Positions 44,313 through 53,910 of a stretch of DNA of 64,000 nt are shown here, piece after piece. The notes beneath the pieces are model-generated. The model did no database searches. It was not told the origin of the DNA and saw only the letters and a list, made by a program, of their open reading frames with translations. How positions within the stretch are numbered: the first letter of the stretch is position 1; the number at the start of each line of letters is the position of its first letter. The stretch is from Paenibacillus sp. 481. Its GTDB lineage: Bacteria > Bacillota > Bacilli > Paenibacillales > Paenibacillaceae. The translations under genes were made by a program, and so were the position numbers. The stretch spans positions 2,980,001-3,044,000 of the forward strand of contig NZ_CP075175.1 of NCBI RefSeq assembly GCF_021223605.1. The letters are read 5' to 3'.

Positions 44313-45605
44313 TTATCCTTCCTCTTTCTTTCTTTTCAGTTCATCAAATACAGCATCAATTTTCTGGATGGTTTCATCGCTAACAAGGCTTTTATTTTTC
44401 AGTAATTGTTTAGTTATGATACTGAAATTTTCAAATACTTCATTGTACCTTTTTATTTTCGCATATTCTAATGCGCTGTATAGTAAGGAATCGAACGCAT
44501 CATCAATGTTCACTTTTGCCAGGAGAACAAGCCCTTTAAGTCGATAATATTTAGATAATTCAGCTTGTTTAACTGGCGAAGTAATAACCATCTCTCTAAA
44601 AGCAGTTTCGTAACTTAGAAGATGTTCGGCTGCTGTGATGTGGTTCTTTTGCAGGTATAACTCAATTAGTTGGCTGATAACGGTGGTTGAATTTCTCATA
44701 GATGTTTTTGACATGAGATCATTAAGTTGTACAATTGCCAAATCTACTTTGCCTATTTTTCCATTAGCGATAGCAGTTACAATCTTAACCTTTTCGGAAA
44801 CACCTGAAATATGATCGAATTTAGCATACTGCTCCAAGAAAAATTGACCTTTTTCATAATTATTTATATCAAAAGACGAGATACACAGTAAATATAGCGC
44901 ATCTGACTTGATCTGGCTTTTGCTTGTATCATTATGGACAACATTTTTACAAAGATTGATACAGTCTTGAAACAACATCAAACTGTAGGCATGAACTCCT
45001 GCCCTGTAGTAAAGCGTTAGTTTTTCTTCATGAGGGAGAAAGTCAGCATATTCTAAAATGTGTATATGGGCTCGGTAAATGGTTTCTAAATTTCGGAAGT
45101 CATCTCTTTCGATAAAATATTTTTGCATTAATCCTTTAGCGTAGAATTGTTGAATCCCACGACTTTTAGAATAATTAATGATGGCTTTCGTTATTTCCAA
45201 TTTTCCCATCTCATCTTGTACTTCCATTGCAGTAAAGTAAAGTTTTTCGGCGAGGTCATAGCTTTCTTCGCGTTGCGACTCAAGGAAACTTAGCGACAAG
45301 GTTTGAATGGCTTTTTTATCGGATGCTGCAACAGCTTGCAGGAGTAGTCCTTTTAATACATCGGGGCGGTCATCAACCTTAACATAATGCTTTATTAATT
45401 CATAAAAAGAGATATTCAATACGTTGCTGATTGCTTGAATCGTTTTAAAGTCTGGGCGCTTTGTTTCTCCGCTTTCTATTCTTGAAATTGCAGACTTTTC
45501 AACGCTTGATAGCTCTGCAAGTTGTTGCTGTGTTAAATTCAAAGCACATCTGTGGTGTCTTATGAGGTCGCCAATGGTCGTATACTGTAGCGAACCCGTG
45601 GACAT
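44313..45605 (-). CDS. RRNPP-type peptide-responsive regulator (HTH plus TPR)
   Basis: 430 residues. The N-terminal XRE HTH is CALNLTQQQLAELSSVEKSA, then ISRIESGETKRPDFKTIQAI (about 20-60). The remaining ~350 residues are helical repeats with TPR character (YDLAEKLYFTAMEVQDEMGK; YRAGVHAYSLMLFQDCINLC; YYRLKGLVLLAKVNIDDAFD). Length and layout match NprR/PlcR-like receptors that bind an imported peptide; Paenibacillus is known to have many such pairs (Alo type, from memory). AAGGAGG precedes the ATG. The propeptide gene follows in the same transcript. Confidence 0.88.
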   Translation of the reverse strand: MSTGSLQYTTIGDLIRHHRCALNLTQQQLAELSSVEKSAISRIESGETKRPDFKTIQAISNVLNISFYELIKHYVKVDDRPDVLKGLLLQAVAASDKKAIQTLSLSFLESQREESYDLAEKLYFTAMEVQDEMGKLEITKAIINYSKSRGIQQFYAKGLMQKYFIERDDFRNLETIYRAHIHILEYADFLPHEEKLTLYYRAGVHAYSLMLFQDCINLCKNVVHNDTSKSQIKSDALYLLCISSFDINNYEKGQFFLEQYAKFDHISGVSEKVKIVTAIANGKIGKVDLAIVQLNDLMSKTSMRNSTTVISQLIELYLQKNHITAAEHLLSYETAFREMVITSPVKQAELSKYYRLKGLVLLAKVNIDDAFDSLLYSALEYAKIKRYNEVFENFSIITKQLLKNKSLVSDETIQKIDAVFDELKRKKEEG

Positions 45606-45689
45606 AGAATGAACCTCCTTGAAACATTTGATATGTAATATTTGTATTTACTTTACCATCAAATTCCTTATGGGTAAATATGGGGTAGT

Positions 45690-45711
45690 CCACATTTATA
45701 AATTATTGTGG
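45690..45711 (-). promoter_or_regulatory. Inverted repeat upstream of the receptor gene
   Basis: CCACA and TGTGG enclose 12 AT-rich bases, forming a 22-bp dyad about 85 bp before the receptor ATG. A plausible binding site for the HTH regulator itself. Confidence 0.45.
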
Positions 45712-45821
45712 GGCAGTTAAGTTTGTACATCTACATACTAGGCGCTTACTTGGTGTTGCCATGCTAGAATTATAGTTGGTGGTTCAATTCTACAACTATA
45801 GAGAGAAGGGGCGAGAACACC

Positions 45822-47024
45822 ATGAAAAAATGGACGAAACCAATGCTTCTTATGGTGCTGGCGGTTATGCTGGCGGTAACGGGAGAACATGCAGCATGGG
45901 CAGCAGCGGAGAAGAGTGGCATTGGTATCGAAGTGCCTGCGAAGAACGGGGAGTTTGTTCCGGCAGAGGCCACACAGCTATGGAGCACGGTATCGAAGGA
46001 AATGGCTTATGTGTTTGACTTGTTTGCCGATCCAACTGGTAGTTTACTTTTTTCGTGTTACCAAACGGAGGCCGGAGAGACGATATTGAAAGCGGTACAT
46101 ATGAAGGATGGCAAGACGGCATGGCGGATATCGCTTGGCAAGGACTATAGCCTGAGACGGACGCCTAAGAAAGTGTCGGCTAACGGGGAAATATTGCTGG
46201 AAGGCGATAAGGGCAATCATATGATCGTTCATGCGATTAACGCGCAGACAGGCAAGATTACTCGCCATGCTACGCAGAAGCTGCCGAAGAAAAACACGTA
46301 CTTCTCGTGGGATTACTGGATCACGAACGACAATAGTCTGCTCGTATCCTACGCGTTAGGCAACCAATCCACGTTGCGTTATTACGATCAGAAAGGGCGT
46401 CTCGTCCAGACGAAGAAGCTCTCTGGTATATTGAAGCATTATGATAATGGCCGCTATGTGCTTGTGTCCTCTACGTCAGTGGGCCGCAGTTTCAGCACGA
46501 ATCTACGTATCCAAAATGAGCAAAACAAGGTGCTGCACAAATTCAACTTTCCTGCTGAAGCATACTGGAATACTTACTTTTTTAAGGATGGCTCCTTCGC
46601 GTTTGAATTGTCTCGCATGAACAAAGGCGATGAAATATTCAAACTGTATCGCTACTCTGCCGCCGGAAAGCTGCAATGGCAGTATGGCATTAACCGATTT
46701 ATGCCGTATCATATGTCGGATAAGCACGTGTTCGTAAATGATTACAAGCATCGGAAGCTTATGCAAGTGGACAAGGGAAAGGCTGTAACTACCCTGACGC
46801 ACAAAAATATCGATTATCTCCACCGCTCCAGCTCCAAAGGCAGCAGCTTTACGCTCAAGACAAATAACGGATACGATATACTGATTGCGACAGCTGATCC
46901 GTTGTCTTGGCGGGCGAAGGTTACCGCTCCTCACGAAGTGGATGTACTTTGGTTGGGCGCTGGACGCATTTTCATTTTTGAGCAAGAAGCTAAGCAGTTG
47001 AGCGTAATGAAAATGCAGGGCTGA
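45822..47024 (+). CDS. Secreted PQQ-like beta-propeller protein
   Basis: 400 residues. The signal peptide ends near HAAWAAA (~29). The body has repeated strands of PQQ/outer-wall propeller style (MKDGKTAWRISLG, AQTGKITRHATQ, QKGRLVQTKKLSG, AAGKLQWQYGI) spread over ~350 residues, suggesting a seven- or eight-bladed propeller. No catalytic motif is seen, so a binding or scaffold role outside the cell is likely. The SD GAAGGGGCGAG is just before the ATG. Confidence 0.78.
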   Translation: MKKWTKPMLLMVLAVMLAVTGEHAAWAAAEKSGIGIEVPAKNGEFVPAEATQLWSTVSKEMAYVFDLFADPTGSLLFSCYQTEAGETILKAVHMKDGKTAWRISLGKDYSLRRTPKKVSANGEILLEGDKGNHMIVHAINAQTGKITRHATQKLPKKNTYFSWDYWITNDNSLLVSYALGNQSTLRYYDQKGRLVQTKKLSGILKHYDNGRYVLVSSTSVGRSFSTNLRIQNEQNKVLHKFNFPAEAYWNTYFFKDGSFAFELSRMNKGDEIFKLYRYSAAGKLQWQYGINRFMPYHMSDKHVFVNDYKHRKLMQVDKGKAVTTLTHKNIDYLHRSSSKGSSFTLKTNNGYDILIATADPLSWRAKVTAPHEVDVLWLGAGRIFIFEQEAKQLSVMKMQG

Positions 47025-47174
47025 CGATTATTTTGTGGTTGCACTGCGCTAAGGGGCTAGGGGCAATTCCGAAAGTGCAGTGCCCCAATTGTTAGCCACA
47101 GTCGAATCCAGACCGGACTAGACCAGCCTAGGCCAGAGCTATGAACGATTTCATTTTGTACATCAAAAATAGAG
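47025..47174. other. Intergenic stretch without a gene
   Basis: Between the propeller gene and a terminator; contains a weak ~10-bp periodic run of CCAGACC/CTAGACC-like units at about 47100-47142. Confidence 0.4.
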
Positions 47175-47222
47175 AGAGGTGCCTTAACGTCATTTCAATG
47201 ACTTTTGAGGCACTCTTTTTAA
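47175..47222 (+). terminator. Terminator upstream of ppaC
   Basis: AGAG-TGCCTTA pairs with TGAGGCACTCT around a 25-nt loop that has its own small helix; TTTTTAA follows. Confidence 0.7.
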
Positions 47223-47271
47223 TGTCCATACTCACCTAAATAAAGCGGCGAAAATATTCCCATTAAAGGAA

Positions 47272-47300
47272 TTGGAATAAGGAAGATTTCGCGCTATAAT
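47272..47300 (+). promoter_or_regulatory. Promoter of ppaC
   Basis: -35 TTGGAA (47272-47277) and consensus -10 TATAAT (47295-47300) separated by 17 bp, 79 nt before the ppaC ATG. Confidence 0.7.
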
Positions 47301-47378
47301 CTTTATTGTAAATCTTGATCGTTATTGTCGATCTAGAGTATACTTTACTCGCTATTAGTCGAATGAGGAGTGAATTTA

Positions 47379-48311
47379 ATGGAAAAAGTACTTATCTTCG
47401 GACATAAAAACCCAGACACAGATACGATTTGTTCTGCTATCGCTTACGCTGAATTGAAAAAGAGCTTGGGCTTAAATGCTGAAGCTATTCGTTTAGGTAG
47501 CGTTAATGGTGAAACGCAATATGCGTTGGACTATTTTAAAGTAGAAGCACCACGCCTAGTTGAACAAGTGGCTAGTGAAGCCAAAGACGTTATCTTGGTT
47601 GACCATAACGAGCGTCAACAAAGCGCAAATGACATCGATCAAGTTCGTGTCATTGAAGTTATCGACCACCACCGTATCGCGAACTTCGAGACGGCGGGTC
47701 CTTTGTACTACCGTGCTGAGCCAGTTGGCTGCACAGCGACAATCTTGAATAAGATGTACAAAGAAAATGGCGTAGCCATCCGTAAGGAAATTGCAGGCTT
47801 GATGTTGTCGGCTATTATTTCCGACTCCTTGTTGTTCAAGTCCCCAACTTGCACAGAGCAAGATGTAGCAGCAGCTCGCGAATTGGCTGAAATCGCTGGC
47901 GTTAACGCAGACAGCTATGGCTTGGACATGTTGAAAGCTGGCGCTGATTTGAGCGACAAGACGATTGCACAGCTGATCTCTTTGGATGCAAAAGAGTTCC
48001 AAATGGGCAGCTCTAAGGTTGAAATTGCTCAAGTTAACGCTGTTGACGTTAACGATGTGCTTGCGCGTCAAGCTGAAGTTGAAGCAGCGCTTGAAAGCAT
48101 CATTTCCGAGAAAGAATTGGACTTGTTCTTGTTCGTCGTAACGGACATTTTGAACAACGATTCTGTAGGTTTGGCGCTTGGTAAAGCTGCAAATGCAGTT
48201 GAGCAAGCTTACAACGTGACATTGACTGACAATAAAGCGATCCTTAAAGGCGTCGTTTCGCGTAAATCGCAAATCGTCCCTGTCTTGACTGATGTATTTA
48301 ACAAGCAATAA
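47379..48311 (+). CDS. ppaC: Manganese-dependent inorganic pyrophosphatase
   Basis: 310-residue family II pyrophosphatase of the DHH superfamily that hydrolyses cytosolic PPi and so pulls biosynthetic reactions forward. Metal-binding motifs are [14 protein letters not shown] (~6-19), LVDHNE (~75), and [10 protein letters not shown] (~97); the C-terminal [10 protein letters not shown] contains the substrate-binding SRK. The ATG at 47379 follows GAGGAGTG; a GTG at 47370 is less likely. Monocistronic with its own promoter. Confidence 0.96.
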   Translation: MEKVLIFGHKNPDTDTICSAIAYAELKKSLGLNAEAIRLGSVNGETQYALDYFKVEAPRLVEQVASEAKDVILVDHNERQQSANDIDQVRVIEVIDHHRIANFETAGPLYYRAEPVGCTATILNKMYKENGVAIRKEIAGLMLSAIISDSLLFKSPTCTEQDVAAARELAEIAGVNADSYGLDMLKAGADLSDKTIAQLISLDAKEFQMGSSKVEIAQVNAVDVNDVLARQAEVEAALESIISEKELDLFLFVVTDILNNDSVGLALGKAANAVEQAYNVTLTDNKAILKGVVSRKSQIVPVLTDVFNKQ

Positions 48312-48338
48312 GTAATAAGTAACAAGCAACAAGCGACA
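48304..48338 (+). repeat. 7-bp tandem repeat at the ppaC 3' end
   Basis: Five units of AAG(C/T)(A/G)A(C/T) run across the ppaC stop codon into non-coding DNA. Confidence 0.8.
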
Positions 48339-48390
48339 AATAAAGTAAAGCAAAGTAATTAGGAAGTTATTTATCCTTCATGGAATACAC

Positions 48391-48425
48391 AACAGGCTGC
48401 CCGCTATTAAGCTGGGCAGCCTGTT
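48391..48425 (+). terminator. Terminator of ppaC
   Basis: Perfect 12-bp stem AACAGGCTGCCC/GGGCAGCCTGTT; the downstream T content is modest (TGCTGTTTA). Confidence 0.7.
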
Positions 48426-48572
48426 TGCTGTTTAGAATAAAGTGTTACTTGCTACGCCGGCATGAATATGACTGATGTCCGTCTAGGATGGATAAAATAC
48501 TCGTGAAGCATGAACAATGTCGGATTTGAAGCAAGGGGAAATGGCTCAATAACAAATGGTGTTATAGCTATG

Positions 48573-48908
48573 TTACAGCCATTTTAAAGCCCAATCCTCT
48601 ACGGCCTTCAACGCTTTACCTAACTCGGTTCCTTTTTTCGTAAGGCAATATTCCGTACGAATGGGGCGTTCTGGAATGACATTTCGCAGTACGATTCCGT
48701 TCTCTTCTAATTCCTTCATCCGTTCATTCAATACACGCTTGCTGAGATCAGGAATAAACGCATGAATTTCACTGAATCGTTTCGGTTCCTCCATTAAACA
48801 GTGCACAATTAACGCAACCCATTTTTTGCCGATGATTTGATGTGAAGTTTCAACCTTTTCACACAAGTGTTTCTGGTGTTTTTGCTCATCCTCTTGCATA
48901 TGTTTCAT
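48573..48908 (-). CDS. HxlR-family transcriptional regulator
   Basis: 111 residues with the MarR-like HxlR fold. Hallmarks are HQIIGKKWVALIVHCLMEEP (about 24-43), PKRFSEIHAFIPDLSKRVLN, then ERMKELEENGIVLRNVIPER with the wing, and YCLTKKGTELGKAL. A conserved Cys is present near the N-terminus (HLCEKVE), a position used for redox or electrophile sensing in some members. The ATG at 48908 is chosen; the upstream hydrophobic extension is not family-like. Divergent from zwf. Confidence 0.87.
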   Translation of the reverse strand: MKHMQEDEQKHQKHLCEKVETSHQIIGKKWVALIVHCLMEEPKRFSEIHAFIPDLSKRVLNERMKELEENGIVLRNVIPERPIRTEYCLTKKGTELGKALKAVEDWALKWL

Positions 48909-49034
48909 CTCTTTCTCTACGGTTATGGTTTGTTTCTTGATAACTAAAAATAACTTATAGCTAATTAAAGTTAGGCAAACCAAATAACACAAATCATTTT
49001 CTACATACTAACATATAAAGCGCTATCATGAAAA

Positions 49035-49099
49035 GAAAGTTATCACTTTCACAATTTGGACAAATTATGATTGACTTAATTCGAGATATAAAGTAAATT
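49035..49099 (+). promoter_or_regulatory. zwf promoter with upstream palindrome
   Basis: GAAAGT-TATC-ACTTTC (49035-49050) is an inverted repeat lying 20 bp before a promoter with -35 TTGACT (49071-49076), 17-bp spacer and -10 TAAATT (49094-49099). The dyad may be the operator of the divergent HxlR regulator. Confidence 0.55.
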
Positions 49100-49233
49100 G
49101 GTTGTGTAAAGTATTTAGGTAACTTAAAGTAACCAATAACATTTTTAGATAGCAACATACATGATACCGATGTTCACGCCAGTCCATCACAGGCTAGGTT
49201 GTCTATGCACGGTAATCAACAGGAGGAAATACG

Positions 49234-50703
49234 ATGGATGCAATGACGTTTGTGTTGTTCGGAGCAACGGGAGATTTAGCAAAACGCAAAATTTTTCCGG
49301 CGCTATACAATTTATATGTGGACCAAAAAATGCCGCAGGCCTTTTCGGTTATAGGTCTAGGCCGAAGCGAAGTGTCGAACGAACAATTTCAAGCAAACGT
49401 AGCTCAATCCTTAGCTACTTTTTCGAGACGTGAAGTATCGGACGAGACAGCTGTTCAGTCCTTTCTGGATGCATTCCGCTACGTTAAGCACGACGCGACG
49501 AATCCAGAGGATTATCACAAGCTGCTTGGAGTCGTCCAACAACGTGAACGTGAGTTGAACATTCCGGAAAATCGTCTGTTCTACTTATCTGTGGCTCCGC
49601 AATTTTTCGATGTTATCGCGAACAACTTGAAGGAAAGTGGTTTGGGTACGACGCAAGGTTGGAAGCGTCTCGTCATTGAGAAGCCGTTCGGGCATGATCT
49701 CCAATCTGCCCGTGAGCTGAATGCGAAGCTAAGCCATGCTTTTGCGGAGGAAGAAGTTTACCGTATCGATCATTATCTCGGTAAATCGATGGTGAAAAAT
49801 CTTGAAGTGTTGGAGAGCAGCAATCCTGTTCTCAAAGCGTTATGGTCTAACCGTTACATCGCAAATGTACAAATCACGGCGAGTGAAACGGTCGGCGTCG
49901 AGGAGCGGGCAGCCTATTATGACAAGACTGGCGCGATTCGCGACATGTTCCAGAACCATATGCTGCAACTGTTAATGATGACAGCGATGCAATTGCCTAC
50001 CAACTGTACACCTGATCAAATTCGCTTTAAGAAGAAAAAGGTGTTGGAGGCGCTGCGTCCTTTAAATAAAGAAGAAGTCCGTGCAGATGTCATTCGCGGC
50101 CAGTATGCCGCAGGTGAAATTCAGGGAGAGGCGGTGGTGGCCTATACGTCAGAACCTGGAGTGGAGGCCTCTTCACTCAATGATACCTTTATTGCCGCAC
50201 GATTATGGATTGATGACCCATTCTGGAAAGACGTTCCCTTCTTTATTCGCACAGGTAAGCGAATGAAGGAGAAGTCGACCCGCATCGTCATCGAATTCAA
50301 AAATCCGTTGGATAAGCTGCAAGCGGATGCGGATTTGAAATCGAATAAGCACTATCCGAATTTGTTAACGATACAAATTAATCCGAACGAAAGCATTACG
50401 CTCCAATTGAATAGTAAAAACCCGCTCAAAGGCGGCGAGGTTGAGCCCATTCAGATGAATTTCTCATTGGACCAGCACGATTTGCCTGAAGCGTATGAAA
50501 ATTTAATTTTCGATGCGCTGCGTGGTGATGTGTCGTTCTTTACGCATTGGGATGAGGTTGAATTGGCTTGGAAATGGGTGCAGCCGATATTAGAAGCGTT
50601 TGCGGACAATACGGTGCCGCTGCACACGTATCCAGCAGGTTCATTTGGGCCTGAAGCTTCGGACCAACTATTGGAGCAAGAAGGCGCCAAGTGGTGGCAA
50701 TAA
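49234..50703 (+). CDS. zwf: Glucose-6-phosphate 1-dehydrogenase
   Basis: 489-residue first enzyme of the oxidative pentose-phosphate pathway, oxidising glucose-6-phosphate to 6-phosphogluconolactone with NADP. The N-terminal Rossmann motif is FGATGDLAKRKIFPALY (10-26). The active-site signature RIDHYLGKSMVKN (~179) holds the conserved Asp-His-Tyr-Leu-Gly-Lys. AGGAGG precedes the ATG. First gene of zwf-gnd-tal-pgi; the gap to gnd is 70 nt. Confidence 0.97.
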   Translation: MDAMTFVLFGATGDLAKRKIFPALYNLYVDQKMPQAFSVIGLGRSEVSNEQFQANVAQSLATFSRREVSDETAVQSFLDAFRYVKHDATNPEDYHKLLGVVQQRERELNIPENRLFYLSVAPQFFDVIANNLKESGLGTTQGWKRLVIEKPFGHDLQSARELNAKLSHAFAEEEVYRIDHYLGKSMVKNLEVLESSNPVLKALWSNRYIANVQITASETVGVEERAAYYDKTGAIRDMFQNHMLQLLMMTAMQLPTNCTPDQIRFKKKKVLEALRPLNKEEVRADVIRGQYAAGEIQGEAVVAYTSEPGVEASSLNDTFIAARLWIDDPFWKDVPFFIRTGKRMKEKSTRIVIEFKNPLDKLQADADLKSNKHYPNLLTIQINPNESITLQLNSKNPLKGGEVEPIQMNFSLDQHDLPEAYENLIFDALRGDVSFFTHWDEVELAWKWVQPILEAFADNTVPLHTYPAGSFGPEASDQLLEQEGAKWWQ

Positions 50704-50773
50704 TTCGCCATAATTTACAACAGACAACAAGATAAAAAGACACATCACAAGTGTCTACATGGAGGGAATACCA

Positions 50774-51667
50774 ATGAAAGTCGGACTTATTGGATTAGGA
50801 AAAATGGGCTTGAACCTAGGCCAGAACTTACTTGACCACAAACATGAAGTCGTTGCTTACGACGTGAACCAGAGTGCAATTGACGAGATGAAAGGCTACG
50901 GCGCGACAGGAGCAGCAACGTTGCAAGAGCTTGTGCAAGCAACGGAAACACCACGTGTAATGTGGATTATGGTTCCGCATGGTGTCGTTGATTCGGTGTT
51001 GGACGAGCTGTCAGGCTTGCTATCCCAAGGGGACATCGTCATTGAGGCGGGTAACTCTCACTATAAAGAATCGATTCAACGTTATGAGCGGATGAAACAG
51101 CTAGGCATTAGCTTCTTCGACGTCGGAACGTCCGGCGGGATGGAAGGTGCGCGTCACGGGGCGAGCTACATGGTTGGTGGAGATGCGGATACGTGGAGCG
51201 TCATCGAGCCTATTTTTAAAGACACAGCTGTTGAAAATGGGTACTTGTACGCTGGCAAAGCAGGTAGCGGTCACTTTTTGAAAATGGTACACAACGGCAT
51301 CGAATACGGCATGATGGCGTCGATTGGCGAAGGCTTTGAAGTGTTAGAGAAAAGTGATTTCGATTACGATTACGAAAAAGTGGCCCATTTATGGAACCAC
51401 GGCTCGGTTATTCGCTCATGGTTGATGGAGCTGACAGAGCGCGCATTTTCGAAAGATGCGAAGCTGGATGAGATTAGAGGCATTATGCACTCTTCTGGCG
51501 AGGGCAAATGGACGGTTGAAACCGCGCTCGATTTACAAACGGCGACGCCAGTTATCGCGTTGTCCTTGCTGATGCGTTACCGCTCCTTGGAGCAGGATAC
51601 GTTTACAGGCAAAGTAGTTGCGGCGCTGCGCAATGAATTCGGTGGGCATGCAGTGGAGAAGAAGTAA
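50774..51667 (+). CDS. gnd: 6-phosphogluconate dehydrogenase, short YqeC-type
   Basis: 297 residues, the short form (compared with ~470 for classical Gnd), like B. subtilis YqeC. The N-terminal nucleotide motif is LIGLGKMGLNLGQNL. DVGTSGGMEGARHGASYMVG (~118) is the substrate loop and GHFLKMVHNGIEYGMM (~168) contains the catalytic Lys and His-Asn. Converts 6-phosphogluconate to ribulose-5-phosphate. The ATG at 50774 follows GGAGGGA. Short forms are often NAD-linked, but cofactor choice is not settled here. Confidence 0.92.
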   Translation: MKVGLIGLGKMGLNLGQNLLDHKHEVVAYDVNQSAIDEMKGYGATGAATLQELVQATETPRVMWIMVPHGVVDSVLDELSGLLSQGDIVIEAGNSHYKESIQRYERMKQLGISFFDVGTSGGMEGARHGASYMVGGDADTWSVIEPIFKDTAVENGYLYAGKAGSGHFLKMVHNGIEYGMMASIGEGFEVLEKSDFDYDYEKVAHLWNHGSVIRSWLMELTERAFSKDAKLDEIRGIMHSSGEGKWTVETALDLQTATPVIALSLLMRYRSLEQDTFTGKVVAALRNEFGGHAVEKK

Positions 51668-51790
51668 CGGAACTATCGGAGTTGTAGCATTTAGTAGATC
51701 AGCTTTATAGAGCTGAATTAGCATGAGTGACATAGGCAGAGTTTACGGCATTTACGATAATCACACACACACTTTTGGGAGGTAATGAAC

Positions 51791-52438
51791 ATGAAATTTT
51801 TCTTGGACACAGGTAACATTGAGGAAATTAAACGGATTAGCCGTCTCGGTCTGGTCGACGGAGTAACGACAAACCCATCTATTATTGCAAAAGAAGGACG
51901 CAAATTTAAAGATGTTATTCAAGAAATCGCAAGCATCGTATCGGGGCCTGTCAGTGCGGAAGTCATCAGTCTTGATGCCGATGAAATGGTTAAAGAAGCA
52001 GATGAATTGGTAAAATGGGCACCGAACGTGGTTATTAAGTTGCCACTTACAGAAGCGGGTTTGGAAGCGACTTATCGCTTGTCGCAAAAAGGCATTAAGA
52101 CGAACGTAACGCTTATCTTTACAGCTGCGCAAGGTCTAATGGCAGCGAAAGCAGGCGCAACTTATATTAGCCCGTTCGTCGGCCGCTTGGACGACATTGG
52201 TACAGACGGCATGCAGCTTGTCCATGATCTCAAGCAAATACTGACGATTCACAACTTGAACACCGAAATCATTGCGGCGAGCATTCGCAATATCCAGCAT
52301 GTAGAGCAAGCTGCGCTGGCAGGCGCTCACATCGCGACAATTCCAGGTTCCTTGCTTCCTGCGCTGTGGAAGCATCCTTTGACAGACTCGGGCATCGAGC
52401 GCTTCTTGAAAGACTGGGAGTCAGTGCCTAAAAACTAA
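51791..52438 (+). CDS. tal: Transaldolase (short, fructose-6-phosphate aldolase-like family)
   Basis: 215 residues of the small transaldolase subfamily. Motifs are [20 protein letters not shown] at the start, [15 protein letters not shown] (~25), the Schiff-base lysine in [12 protein letters not shown] (~84), [20 protein letters not shown] and [13 protein letters not shown] (~135). Transfers dihydroxyacetone units between sugar phosphates. The ATG at 51791 is used because GGGAGGTAA is 8 nt upstream; an ATG at 51785 is too close. Confidence 0.94.
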   Translation: MKFFLDTGNIEEIKRISRLGLVDGVTTNPSIIAKEGRKFKDVIQEIASIVSGPVSAEVISLDADEMVKEADELVKWAPNVVIKLPLTEAGLEATYRLSQKGIKTNVTLIFTAAQGLMAAKAGATYISPFVGRLDDIGTDGMQLVHDLKQILTIHNLNTEIIAASIRNIQHVEQAALAGAHIATIPGSLLPALWKHPLTDSGIERFLKDWESVPKN

Positions 52439-52497
52439 GCGCAGTTAAGTGCGACGTATGAAGAGTTAAGCAGGGGAAGGGGAAGGGGAGAAGCAGG

Positions 52498-53835
52498 ATG
52501 ACGATTTCGTTCGATTACTCGAATGCCCTCGCGTTTATGCAGCAGAGCGAGGTTGACCAATTAAGTGAATTTGTTGCAACAGCACACCAGATGATTCATG
52601 AAAAAAAGGGAGCCGGCTCCGACTACCTCGGATGGGTCGATCTGCCGATTCACTATGATAAAGAAGAGTTTGCGCGGATTAAGCAAGCAGCGGCAGCTAT
52701 ACGAAATCATTCGGATGCGTTGATCGTAATCGGAATTGGTGGCTCCTATCTCGGCGCAAGAGCTGCGATTGAGGCGTTGTCCCATACGTTTCATAACCAG
52801 ATGAAAGGCAACACGCAAGTTTATTTTGCCGGACAGAACATTAGCTCGACGTATATTACGCACCTGCTTGAAATGCTTGAAGGCAAGGACATCTCGGTTA
52901 ACGTGATTTCCAAATCAGGAACAACGACAGAGCCAGCTATCGCCTTCCGCATTTTGCGTGATTATATGGAGAAGAAGTACGGCAAGGAAGGCGCGAAGAA
53001 ACGGATCTTCGCGACGACAGACCGTGCGCAAGGCGCATTGAAGAAGCTGGCGGACGAAGAAGGCTACGAGTCGTTCGTCATTCCAGACGACGTGGGCGGC
53101 CGATATTCGGTGCTGACGCCAGTAGGCTTGCTGCCGATTGCGGTCGCAGGGCTCGATATTGATAAGATGATGGCAGGCGCAGCGACAGCTGCCCATAAAT
53201 ACAACAATCCTGACCTAGCGACCAATGAAAGCTATCAGTATGCGGCTGTGCGCAACGCGCTTTATCGCAAAGGCAAAGACATTGAGCTGCTCGTCAATTA
53301 CGAGCCATCGCTTCATTATGTAGCCGAATGGTGGAAGCAGCTATTTGGCGAAAGCGAAGGCAAAGATCAAAAAGGTCTGTTCCCAGCTTCTGTGGACTTC
53401 TCAACGGATTTACATTCGATGGGCCAATACGTGCAGGAAGGCCGTCGCAATCTCATCGAAACCGTATTGCAAGTGAAGAAGCCGCGTGTCGAATTTACGA
53501 TTAAGAAGGAAGCGGGCAATTTGGACGGCTTGAACTTCCTAGCTGGCAAGACGATGGACGAAGTGAACAAAAACGCGTTCCAAGGCACGTTGCTCGCCCA
53601 TGTAGATGGCGGTGTACCGAACTTGATCGTGGAGCTGGACGAGCTAAATGAATACACATTTGGCGAAATGGTGTATTTCTTTGAAAAAGCGGTCGCGATC
53701 AGTGGCTACTTGCTCGGCGTGAATCCATTTGACCAGCCTGGTGTTGAGGCGTATAAGAAAAATATGTTCGCCCTGCTCGGCAAGCCGGGCTTTGAGGCGG
53801 AACGAACAGCACTAATGAAACGTTTATCTAAATAA
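52498..53835 (+). CDS. pgi: Glucose-6-phosphate isomerase
   Basis: 445 residues, typical of the short Bacillales form. SIS-fold motifs are [18 protein letters not shown] (~77), [14 protein letters not shown] (~140), [17 protein letters not shown] (~198), and the C-terminal [20 protein letters not shown] signature. Interconverts glucose- and fructose-6-phosphate. Last gene of the pentose-phosphate set. The SD region is three overlapping AGGGGA units (about 52472-52490), 8-26 nt before the ATG. Confidence 0.97.
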   Translation: MTISFDYSNALAFMQQSEVDQLSEFVATAHQMIHEKKGAGSDYLGWVDLPIHYDKEEFARIKQAAAAIRNHSDALIVIGIGGSYLGARAAIEALSHTFHNQMKGNTQVYFAGQNISSTYITHLLEMLEGKDISVNVISKSGTTTEPAIAFRILRDYMEKKYGKEGAKKRIFATTDRAQGALKKLADEEGYESFVIPDDVGGRYSVLTPVGLLPIAVAGLDIDKMMAGAATAAHKYNNPDLATNESYQYAAVRNALYRKGKDIELLVNYEPSLHYVAEWWKQLFGESEGKDQKGLFPASVDFSTDLHSMGQYVQEGRRNLIETVLQVKKPRVEFTIKKEAGNLDGLNFLAGKTMDEVNKNAFQGTLLAHVDGGVPNLIVELDELNEYTFGEMVYFFEKAVAISGYLLGVNPFDQPGVEAYKKNMFALLGKPGFEAERTALMKRLSK

Positions 53836-53856
53836 TATAGTCGCTAGTTATATAAA

Positions 53857-53910
53857 GCCCTTATTGAACGGGATGGCCTAGTGCCACACGTTTAATAGGG
53901 GCATTTTTAT
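53857..53910 (+). terminator. Terminator of the zwf-gnd-tal-pgi operon
   Basis: GCCCTTATT pairs with AATAGGGGC (one G-T) and is followed by ATTTTTATTT, just past the pgi stop. Confidence 0.72.

Noticed and set aside
41523-45605. Prophage or integrative element
   Set aside because: No integrase, attachment repeats, capsid or replication genes were seen, despite the accessory character of the region.
47556-48353. A 265-codon frame antisense to ppaC
   Set aside because: Shadow of the pyrophosphatase gene; no SD, unlikely composition.
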